Below are positions 58,543-64,000 of a DNA stretch of 64,000 bases, piece by piece (the stretch's first letter is position 1; each line of letters opens with the position of its first letter). Under the pieces are notes generated by a model. The model searched no databases. It was not told the DNA's origin and saw only the letters and a list, made by a program, of their open reading frames with translations. Source of the stretch: Sphingobium trunci (GTDB taxonomy: Bacteria; Pseudomonadota; Alphaproteobacteria; Sphingomonadales; Sphingomonadaceae); the NCBI RefSeq assembly GCF_022664535.1, contig NZ_JAKUJY010000005.1, forward strand, positions 124,001 through 188,000, written 5' to 3'. The position numbers and the translations under genes were made by a program.

Positions 58543-58947
58543 ACAACTGGCGAGCGAATTGGGCTCGTTGGAAAAGGTCTGGAGCCAGCCGGAATGTTCG
58601 GGGTCCGAACCCCGGCCATGAGCGACCAGATAGGAACTGGACTGCCCCCCGATCAGGTCGACCACATGAAAGCGCAACTCCCGCGACGGCGCGTTGAAAT
58701 CGGCCAGGGCAACCCGGTCCCGCAGTTCGAACATATGGCCATGCTGGTCGAGCGCGGCCTTGGCGCGTTCCAGCAATTTGGCATAGGGCTGCGTCGCCAG
58801 CGACCCGGGAGAAATCGGCCGGGGCGTCGGCGGAAGTGCGGGGCTGGGCAGCGTCTCGCCCAGCGAAGCGGCTCGCCCGGCACTGTCGGCAAGAAACGAA
58901 AAAGCCAGCCCGCTTAAAGCGAGCTTGGTAAAATTACGACGATCCAT
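58267..58947 (-). CDS. YkuD_2-type murein L,D-transpeptidase family protein, Tat-exported
   Basis: 226 residues. The N-terminal MDRRNFTKLALSGLAF is close to a Tat signal (R-R-x-F-x-K). The catalytic motif contains Cys in GRSEGCFALARH and His in VVHGADYVSENH, as in murein L,D-transpeptidase catalytic domains. It probably cross-links or trims peptidoglycan in the periplasm. The ATG at 58947 gives the twin-Arg start; a longer frame to 58983 does not. Confidence 0.82.
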   Translation of the reverse strand: MDRRNFTKLALSGLAFSFLADSAGRAASLGETLPSPALPPTPRPISPGSLATQPYAKLLERAKAALDQHGHMFELRDRVALADFNAPSRELRFHVVDLIGGQSSSYLVAHGRGSDPEHSGWLQTFSNEPNSLASCSGAFKTGEIYEGQHGRAMRLTGLDPQNNNAEMRAIVVHGADYVSENHIATWGKIGRSEGCFALARHMLPQFIGLLGPGRMLYADKIIGGLS

Positions 58948-59073
58948 GAATCGCAATATAGCAAATGCGCCGGACCGCTCCAAGGGGAGGGCGGCGCAAC
59001 CGCAACCATTCGTCCGATCCGGATCAGCAAAACCGCCGTTCTGCTCCGATTCCGCGCTCGGGCGAGTGGTTCG

Positions 59074-59370
59074 TCATTGCGTCGCGTTGGCGGCTTCGCC
59101 CGACTGGTCCCTGTCGAGGCGCGCCGTCATGCCGGTCGCATCGGCATCGTCCTGGATCTGCTGCTGTTCGGAAATGCTCGGCGGCGCGGCAGGCTGGGCC
59201 GCTGCGCTATTGTTGCCCGGCTCGGGCGCCGGGGCCGCCGGTTCATTGACGATGACATTTTCCACCGGCGGTTCGACCAGATTGTTGGTGGCCGGCGTCT
59301 CTTCGTCCTTCTTGTTGCAAGCGGCCAAGGCGAGCGCCCCGGCGAGGGCGATGAAAGCGATCTTGCGCAT
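59074..59370 (-). CDS. Hypothetical Pro/Glu-rich lipoprotein
   Basis: 98 residues: signal peptide with lipobox LAAC, then a low-complexity mature part rich in Pro, Glu, Asn, Ala and Gln (EPAAPAPEPGNNSAAAQPAA). No fold is expected for most of it. Its start is five bases beyond the transpeptidase stop (59375), so the two are likely cotranscribed and this may be a periplasmic partner. Confidence 0.68.
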   Translation of the reverse strand: MRKIAFIALAGALALAACNKKDEETPATNNLVEPPVENVIVNEPAAPAPEPGNNSAAAQPAAPPSISEQQQIQDDADATGMTARLDRDQSGEAANATQ

Positions 59371-59374
59371 GAAT

Positions 59375-60847
59375 TCAGTCCTTGGATGCGATGGTGGCTG
59401 CGGGAGTGGCGGCAGGTGCCGTGGTCGGATCGGAACGGCTGCTCGACGCCTCGATCTTCGCGGCGAGCAGCTTGTCCCAGCCATAGGGGTCGGAACGGAA
59501 GCTCATCGTGCCATTATTGCTGGCAAAGGCAGTCCAGTAGAGAAGATAGACCGCCACCTCCTTGGGCAGTGACACCCGCTGGGTCTTGCCGCTATCGATC
59601 AGCGACTGGATCTTGCCAGCCAGGTCAGGATCGCTGGCCACCATCAGTTCGGCCAGCGGCACCGGCTTTTCCAGGCGAATGCAGCCATGGCTCGCCAAGC
59701 GGTCATAGCTCGAGAATTTCGCCCGCGACGGGGTATCGTGCAGATAGACGGCGAAGGGGTTGTTGAAATCGAACTTCAACCGTCCCAGCGCGCTGCCGGG
59801 ACCGGCGGGTTGCACGATCCGCTCCCCGGTTTCGGGGGTTCCGACGATCTTGTAGCCCTGACGGATCAACGCGGCACGGCCCTTGGGCCATAATTCGCGC
59901 TTGGCGATGGAGGTCGGAACGTTCCAGGGCGGATTGACGACGATCGAATGGATGCTGGACGACAGCATCGGTGTAGCATTGTCCGGCGCGCCAGTGACGG
60001 CGCGCATGGACGTTACAGGCTGGTCGCCCTCGAAAACGGTCAGCACGGCTGCGGCGATATTCACCTGCACCCGGTTGACGGGCAGGTCGCGCGGCATCCA
60101 GCGCCAGCGCTCCATATTCGCCATGATCGCAGCGATTCGATCCTCCACCGGCACGTTCAGTTCCTTGAGCGTGCGCGCGTCGAGCAGGCCGGTGGGGTTA
60201 AGCCCATAGCGCCGCTGTGCCCGTTGCAGCACATCGGTGAGCTTTTCTGCGGGGGTGACGCTCTTGTCTTCAATCGCGATGCGCGTCCGCACCTTATCGG
60301 GCGAGGATTGCGCCGTCAGCACGGGCCATCCGCCGGTGTCGCGGATCCGCTCATAATTGGCGAGGCCCTTGCGCAACCCGTCATAGCCGGCATAGGGCGG
60401 CGTCAGGCCCAGTGCCCATTGCGGCAGCCGGTCTTCGGCAATCGCCTTCGCAAGGCCGGGGTGCGGATCGAAAGGGGCGGGCCGCAATGCCCAGATTTCC
60501 AGGAAATCCGCCGTGTTCACCCGGCCGGTGCTCAGCGCCTTTGCCCGGTCCAGCACCGCGGAGATCAGGGCGTCGCCCTTGAGCGTACCCGTGGCCTTGC
60601 TCCGCGCCATCAGGCCCTGCTGCGCGCCGCCCGTCAGCCAGACATTCAGCCATTTTTCCTGCGCCGCGGAGAGCGGCGGCAAGGGTACCGGTGGAGGCGG
60701 CGTCACGATGGCGGGCGGCAGAATGACCTGGGGCTGGGCAGGGGCGGGCAGCGTGGGCGCAACCGCAGGAGGCTGCGCCAGAGCGGGCGATGCAGCGGCT
60801 CCCAGCAGACAAAAAACGGAAAAACGGATCAATTTAGGACGGTTCAT
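59375..60847 (-). CDS. L,D-transpeptidase (YcbB/LdtD type)
   Basis: 490 residues: signal peptide ([11 protein letters not shown]), Pro-rich linker, a peptidoglycan-binding-like middle ([20 protein letters not shown]), and a C-terminal YkuD domain with catalytic motif [10 protein letters not shown]. It forms 3-3 cross-links in peptidoglycan. The size and domain order match the YcbB group. Divergent from the HDAC-like gene. Confidence 0.92.
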   Translation of the reverse strand: MNRPKLIRFSVFCLLGAAASPALAQPPAVAPTLPAPAQPQVILPPAIVTPPPPVPLPPLSAAQEKWLNVWLTGGAQQGLMARSKATGTLKGDALISAVLDRAKALSTGRVNTADFLEIWALRPAPFDPHPGLAKAIAEDRLPQWALGLTPPYAGYDGLRKGLANYERIRDTGGWPVLTAQSSPDKVRTRIAIEDKSVTPAEKLTDVLQRAQRRYGLNPTGLLDARTLKELNVPVEDRIAAIMANMERWRWMPRDLPVNRVQVNIAAAVLTVFEGDQPVTSMRAVTGAPDNATPMLSSSIHSIVVNPPWNVPTSIAKRELWPKGRAALIRQGYKIVGTPETGERIVQPAGPGSALGRLKFDFNNPFAVYLHDTPSRAKFSSYDRLASHGCIRLEKPVPLAELMVASDPDLAGKIQSLIDSGKTQRVSLPKEVAVYLLYWTAFASNNGTMSFRSDPYGWDKLLAAKIEASSSRSDPTTAPAATPAATIASKD

Positions 60848-60902
60848 GCTGGACCAGATAGCGCAAAGCCCGCATCGTTCAAACTCGAAGATAGCGGAAA
60901 AG

Positions 60903-61847
60903 ATGATGCTGCACGTCGTTCACCATCCGGCTTATGCCTCTCCGGCAACAAATTTTGGGGTGACAGGGGGCAGCCATTTCCGGTTCGACAAATATGGGCT
61001 GGTGATGGAAGCGCTCCAGCATAGCGGTGCGGCCTTTACCGTCCATGAACCTGAGCCCATGCCCCGCCGCTGGATAGAGGCCGTGCACGACCCGGCCTAT
61101 GTGGCTCAGGTCTCAAGCCTCGCCGTACCACGAGAGAAGGAGCGGCGCATCGGCTTTCCGGTGACGGAAAGGGTCGCGCGCCGTTCGATGCTCTCGCCGG
61201 GCGGAACGTGGCTGGCCGCCCGGCTGGCAAAGCGGCACGGCTATGCCGCCAATGCGGCGGGTGGCAGCCATCATGCGCTGCACGACAGCGGGGCGGGCTA
61301 TTGCATATTCAACGATCTCGCCATTGCGGCCCACCGCCTGATCGAGGAAGGGGACGCCCGGCGCATCCTGATCCTCGACCTCGATGTGCATCAGGGTGAC
61401 GGAACCGCATCGCTGATGGCGGGGCGAGGGGACGTCTTCACCTTGTCGATCCATGCGGAGAAGAATTTTCCAGCCCGCAAAGCCCGTTCGACGCTGGATA
61501 TCGGCTTGCCCGATGGCACGGACGATGAAGTCTATCTGGCAACGCTCGCGGGGGTTTTGCCGGGCGTACTGGATGATTTTGCTCCCGATCTCCTTCTTTA
61601 TCAGGCGGGAGTCGATGCTCATGCCGATGACCGGCTGGGTCGCTTGTCGTTGACCGATCAGGGGCTCGCGGCGCGCGACCGGATGGTCATGCGCGCTGCC
61701 CGCGACCGGGCGATCCCCCTCGCCAGCGCGATGGGAGGCGGCTATGGAGAGGACCGCATGGCGATCGCACGCAGACATGCCGATTGCATGATCCGGTTGG
61801 CGGAAGAATGTGCCGGGTCGCCGGTCAAGCTTCGCGATCTACCCTGA
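60903..61847 (+). CDS. Histone-deacetylase-like amidohydrolase
   Basis: 314 residues of the class II/bacterial HDAC-like family. The active site has the His pair His123-His124 in GGSHHALHD, zinc ligands Asp161 and His163 in [11 protein letters not shown], a third Asp in [10 protein letters not shown], and the transition-state region GGGYGED. Bacterial members deacetylate acetylpolyamines or small amides. Two ATGs at 60903 and 60906 are equivalent. No polyamine gene is adjacent. Confidence 0.9.
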   Translation: MMLHVVHHPAYASPATNFGVTGGSHFRFDKYGLVMEALQHSGAAFTVHEPEPMPRRWIEAVHDPAYVAQVSSLAVPREKERRIGFPVTERVARRSMLSPGGTWLAARLAKRHGYAANAAGGSHHALHDSGAGYCIFNDLAIAAHRLIEEGDARRILILDLDVHQGDGTASLMAGRGDVFTLSIHAEKNFPARKARSTLDIGLPDGTDDEVYLATLAGVLPGVLDDFAPDLLLYQAGVDAHADDRLGRLSLTDQGLAARDRMVMRAARDRAIPLASAMGGGYGEDRMAIARRHADCMIRLAEECAGSPVKLRDLP

Positions 61848-61877
61848 TTTCAACCGTTGATCGCTCTGGAAGCCTCT

Positions 61878-62456
61878 CTAATGAACCGTGCCGGTAACCG
61901 GTTCGGCTTGGCCATCGCTTCTGCTCTCCATGATCTTCGCTGCAACCAGTCCTGCCGCGACAAGTGCCAGGAAATCACTGAAGGCCAGATAGAGGATGTA
62001 ACCCCATGGCGCGTGGTTGAACACGGCCTGCCCAATATGCAGCCATAATATCGAGGCCAGCGAAAATATGAGGGTGACGCGGGCCCTCTGGGCGAAATCG
62101 GCGCCGATGAAACGCAACATGAAGGCGATCAGTAAGCCTACCACCAGCGCCAGAATCAGTCCGCCGATGAGCGCGCTGGCATCCGTCACCGGAAAGCCGC
62201 CATTATTGTAGAAGACCATCGCGACCGGTCCCTTGCCATACAGGATCGTACCCTGGGCCGTGGCGGGATCGGGAACCACGTAGACGCCGGTGCCGGTCGC
62301 GGTCAGCGCCTGCGCCATGGCGGCCTGCAATTGACCGCTGGCGGCCGCATCGGCGCGATGAAAGGCCAGCGCACTGAGCGGCGTTCCCCAGAAGACGAAC
62401 CCGACAAGATACATGGCCACGCCGCCGATCAGGCCGCCGAGCAAGGTCTTGATCAT
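61878..62456 (-). CDS. Hypothetical membrane protein
   Basis: 192 residues with four membrane segments: near residue 5-27 (GGLIGGVAMYLVGFVFWG), 98-116, 125-145 and 155-178. A loop of about 70 residues follows the first segment. The ATG at 62456 lies after AGGAGGG. I do not recognise the family. Confidence 0.72.
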   Translation of the reverse strand: MIKTLLGGLIGGVAMYLVGFVFWGTPLSALAFHRADAAASGQLQAAMAQALTATGTGVYVVPDPATAQGTILYGKGPVAMVFYNNGGFPVTDASALIGGLILALVVGLLIAFMLRFIGADFAQRARVTLIFSLASILWLHIGQAVFNHAPWGYILYLAFSDFLALVAAGLVAAKIMESRSDGQAEPVTGTVH

Positions 62457-62529
62457 ATGCCCTCCTGTCATCTCGATGGGACGAGAAGCTGAAGGACAAA
62501 CGCGGGGCCTGCAATATCTTTCCGGAAAA

Positions 62530-62850
62530 TCAGTCGGCTTTGCGAGAGGCCTTTTCCGCTATCCCCGACACGCCCTCGCGCCGGTCCAGTTCATCCAGCA
62601 CATCGTCCAGCGCAATATCGAGGTCGGCCAACAGCACCAGCAGATGGAACAGCAGGTCCGCGCTTTCACCAATCGCGCCCTGGCGATCGGAGGCCATGGC
62701 CGCGATCACCGTCTCGACGGCTTCCTCGCCGACCTTCTGGGCGATCTTGCCGCGCCCCTTCGCGGTCAGCCTGGCCACATAGCTTTGGGAGGGGTCCGCC
62801 TCCCGCCGCTGGCGGATGGTCCGTTCAAGATCGAAAAGGGTCGCGCGCAT
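62530..62850 (-). CDS. hisE: Phosphoribosyl-ATP pyrophosphatase
   Basis: 106 residues, all-alpha MazG-like fold. It hydrolyses phosphoribosyl-ATP to phosphoribosyl-AMP in histidine synthesis. Metal-binding Glu and Asp residues are in KVGEEAVETVIA and GESADLLFHLLVLL. No HisI domain is fused. The start codon is inside a strong hairpin and no ribosome site is seen outside it. It would be the last his gene, with the PEP-CTERM gene between it and hisF. Confidence 0.93.
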   Translation of the reverse strand: MRATLFDLERTIRQRREADPSQSYVARLTAKGRGKIAQKVGEEAVETVIAAMASDRQGAIGESADLLFHLLVLLADLDIALDDVLDELDRREGVSGIAEKASRKAD

Positions 62851-62879
62851 GGCGCCATCAAGCGCCGCGCGCGCGACCC
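62838..62879 (-). terminator. Hairpin spanning the hisE start codon, with U-tract
   Basis: On the minus strand GGGTCGCGCGC and GCGCGCGACCC pair perfectly (62869-62879 with 62838-62848), and an inner stem GGCGC/GCGCC tightens the loop. The distal arm contains the G of the hisE ATG and its first codons, then TTTT. This can end PEP-CTERM transcripts, and would also mask hisE translation start. Confidence 0.7.
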
Positions 62880-62892
62880 GTCAAATGAAAAC

Positions 62893-63129
62893 TTACTTCC
62901 GCTTGTGGCGCGCGACGAAAAGCCGGGCGCCCAGCACGGCTGCACCCATGGCGAACAGCGCCACCTGCTCGGGTTCGGGCACCGGGGTCGGCGTGCCGCC
63001 CGAGGATGAACCACCGGAGCTGGAGGAGCCGCCGCACTTCTTGCCCCAGCACCATGTCGCCCCGGCCGGAGCCGCCGCACCCATCAGGGCCGCTACGCCA
63101 GCGGCCAGAAACAGCTTGTTTACATTCAT
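62893..63129 (-). CDS. Very small PEP-CTERM sorting-domain protein
   Basis: 78 residues: signal peptide (KLFLAAGVAALMGAAAPAGA), a mature part of only about 30 residues with a Cys pair (CWGKKC) and a Ser/Gly linker, then the sorting tail VPEPEQVALFAMGAAVLG with a membrane helix and basic end ARHKRK. An exosortase would cut at the PEP box. It has its own sigma-54-like promoter, which fits control by PrsR at 3.5 kb. GGGG lies a dozen bases upstream of the ATG as a weak ribosome site. It separates hisF from hisE. Confidence 0.88.
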   Translation of the reverse strand: MNVNKLFLAAGVAALMGAAAPAGATWCWGKKCGGSSSSGGSSSGGTPTPVPEPEQVALFAMGAAVLGARLFVARHKRK

Positions 63130-63171
63130 CTTTTCTACCCCTTGTTCGTTTGAAGCAGGTGATGAGGATGG

Positions 63172-63187
63172 TGCATGAGCCGTGCCA
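63172..63187 (-). promoter_or_regulatory. Sigma-54 (-24/-12) promoter of the PEP-CTERM gene
   Basis: On the minus strand the site reads TGGCACGGCTCATGCA. The -24 part TGGCACG is perfect and the -12 part ATGCA differs from TTGCA by one base; GG and GC are spaced exactly as required. It ends 43 bases before the PEP-CTERM ATG, giving a leader of about 30 bases. Confidence 0.75.
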
Positions 63188-63245
63188 GACAGGCGATATG
63201 GAGCAACAGCGGCGCCACCATGGTTAACGGCGCATCGCGCAAATT

Positions 63246-63264
63246 GGTTAATGTCAATTCAACC
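63246..63264. promoter_or_regulatory. Possible upstream activator site
   Basis: GGTTAAT, a short spacer and ATTCAACC form an imperfect inverted repeat about 60-75 bases upstream of the -24 element, at the distance expected for a sigma-54 activator such as PrsR. There is no other evidence for PrsR binding here. Confidence 0.3.
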
Positions 63265-63288
63265 GACGCTTTTCACGTAAATCCGGTA

Positions 63289-63999
63289 TCAGCCTGCCCG
63301 GACGGCTATGCCGGCGGCCGCCAGCGCCTGATGCGCTTCGGCAATGCTATGTTGACCGAAATGAAATATCGATGCTGCCAGGACCGCGCTGGCATGGCCT
63401 TCGATCACCCCTTCCACCAGATGAGCGAGCGTGCCGACGCCGCCGCTGGCGATCACCGGGATCGACACCGCATCGGCAATGGCGCGGGTGAGGGCAAGAT
63501 CATAGCCCGCCTTGGTGCCGTCGCCGTCCATGGAGGTCACCAGCAGTTCGCCCGCACCCAGTTTTGCGAGCCGGATCGCATGTTCCAGCGCATCGATGCC
63601 GGTGGGCTTGCGTCCGCCATGGGTGAAGATTTCCCAGCGCCCCTCGCCGACGCGGCGCGCATCGACCGAGCCGACGACGCATTGGCTGCCGAAACGGTCG
63701 GCGATATCGGCCACCACTTCGGGGCGGATGACGGCGGCGCTGTTGACGGCCACCTTGTCGGCACCCGCGAGCAGCAGCGCTCGCGCATCATCCGGACTGC
63801 GTACGCCGCCGCCGACCGTGACAGGCATGAAGCAGACTTCCGCTGTCCGGCGCACGACGTCGAGAATGGTGCCGCGCGCCTCATGGGTCGCGGTGATATC
63901 GAGAAAGCAGAGTTCGTCCGCGCCCGCCGCGTCATAGACCTTGGCCTGTTCGACCGGATCGCCCGCGTCGCGCAGATCGACGAAGTTCACGCCCTTGAC
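63289..63999 (-). CDS. hisF: Imidazole glycerol phosphate synthase subunit HisF (5' end outside window)
   Basis: Cyclase half of IGP synthase, a (beta/alpha)8 barrel. Phosphate-binding and ring motifs are seen: [23 protein letters not shown] with a catalytic Asp, and VIASGGVG. The frame continues through Val-Lys-Gly at the window edge, matching the conserved N-terminus [15 protein letters not shown], so only about 20 residues are missing. It would normally be followed directly by hisE. Confidence 0.95.
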   Translation of the reverse strand, partial: VKGVNFVDLRDAGDPVEQAKVYDAAGADELCFLDITATHEARGTILDVVRRTAEVCFMPVTVGGGVRSPDDARALLLAGADKVAVNSAAVIRPEVVADIADRFGSQCVVGSVDARRVGEGRWEIFTHGGRKPTGIDALEHAIRLAKLGAGELLVTSMDGDGTKAGYDLALTRAIADAVSIPVIASGGVGTLAHLVEGVIEGHASAVLAASIFHFGQHSIAEAHQALAAAGIAVRAG

Positions 64000-64000
64000 C

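Overview
This window comes from a high-GC alphaproteobacterium, most likely a sphingomonad of the Sphingobium/Sphingomonas type. Five things point there: an Entner-Doudoroff operon, the Mg-type HemB, RegB/RegA next to a bo3 oxidase, the ATP12 assembly factor, and a PEP-CTERM exopolysaccharide regulatory pair. This is a judgement from gene content; no 16S rRNA or marker alignment was available. The DNA looks chromosomal. I see no phage, IS element, CRISPR array, rRNA or replication origin.

Layout. 0-5 kb: the 3' part of a polyprenyl-phosphate sugar transferase, then prsK-prsR (PEP-CTERM histidine kinase and sigma-54-type response regulator). 5-12 kb (minus strand): a translationally coupled respiratory cluster, cyoA-cyoB-cyoC-cyoD-SURF1-regB-regA, read from high to low coordinate. 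12-17 kb: an MFS transporter, a glycosyltransferase, a divergent Amt channel, a patch of AT-richer DNA with an unrecognised ORF, and a DUF2807 protein. 17-21 kb: an M28 peptidase, hemB, a gamma-carbonic-anhydrase-like protein and a lipoprotein. 21-26 kb: zwf-edd-glk-eda; tRNA-Leu(CAA) follows, and pgl lies 2 kb further on with a YbaK-type deacylase and galE. 30-34 kb: fadJ-type multifunctional enzyme and thiolase behind a perfect 7-2-7 palindrome. 34-38 kb: MFS exporter, MobA-like transferase, folE and a FolM-like reductase. 38-42 kb: enoyl-CoA hydratase and a valine-degradation group (acyl-CoA dehydrogenase, 3-hydroxyisobutyryl-CoA hydrolase, mmsB) with a divergent LysR gene. 43-49 kb: PmtA-like methyltransferase, an ABC-2 exporter, a MATE pump, DUF808 and small probable stress proteins. 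49-58 kb: glutaminyl cyclase, ygfZ, a dihydroorotase-like enzyme, RarD, and the chain crcB-rluC-gph-unknown-ATP12. 58-64 kb: two L,D-transpeptidase-type proteins, an HDAC-like hydrolase, hisE, a very small PEP-CTERM protein and the 3' part of hisF.

How parts connect. The two ends of the window appear to be linked. prsR at 3.5-4.8 kb encodes a GAFTGA-bearing sigma-54 activator. At 63.17 kb the PEP-CTERM gene, lodged between hisF and hisE, has an almost perfect sigma-54 -24/-12 element upstream. The RegB kinase keeps the GGxxNPF quinone motif and sits at the 3' end of the ubiquinol oxidase operon, consistent with feedback between quinone redox state and oxidase expression. The points most worth checking are the PrsR/sigma-54/mini-PEP-CTERM link, a strong hairpin over the hisE start codon, the operator palindromes at 33.64 and 41.72 kb, loss of both Phe-gate residues in the Amt protein, and a secreted repeat protein whose frame runs through a terminator into antisense of its neighbour.
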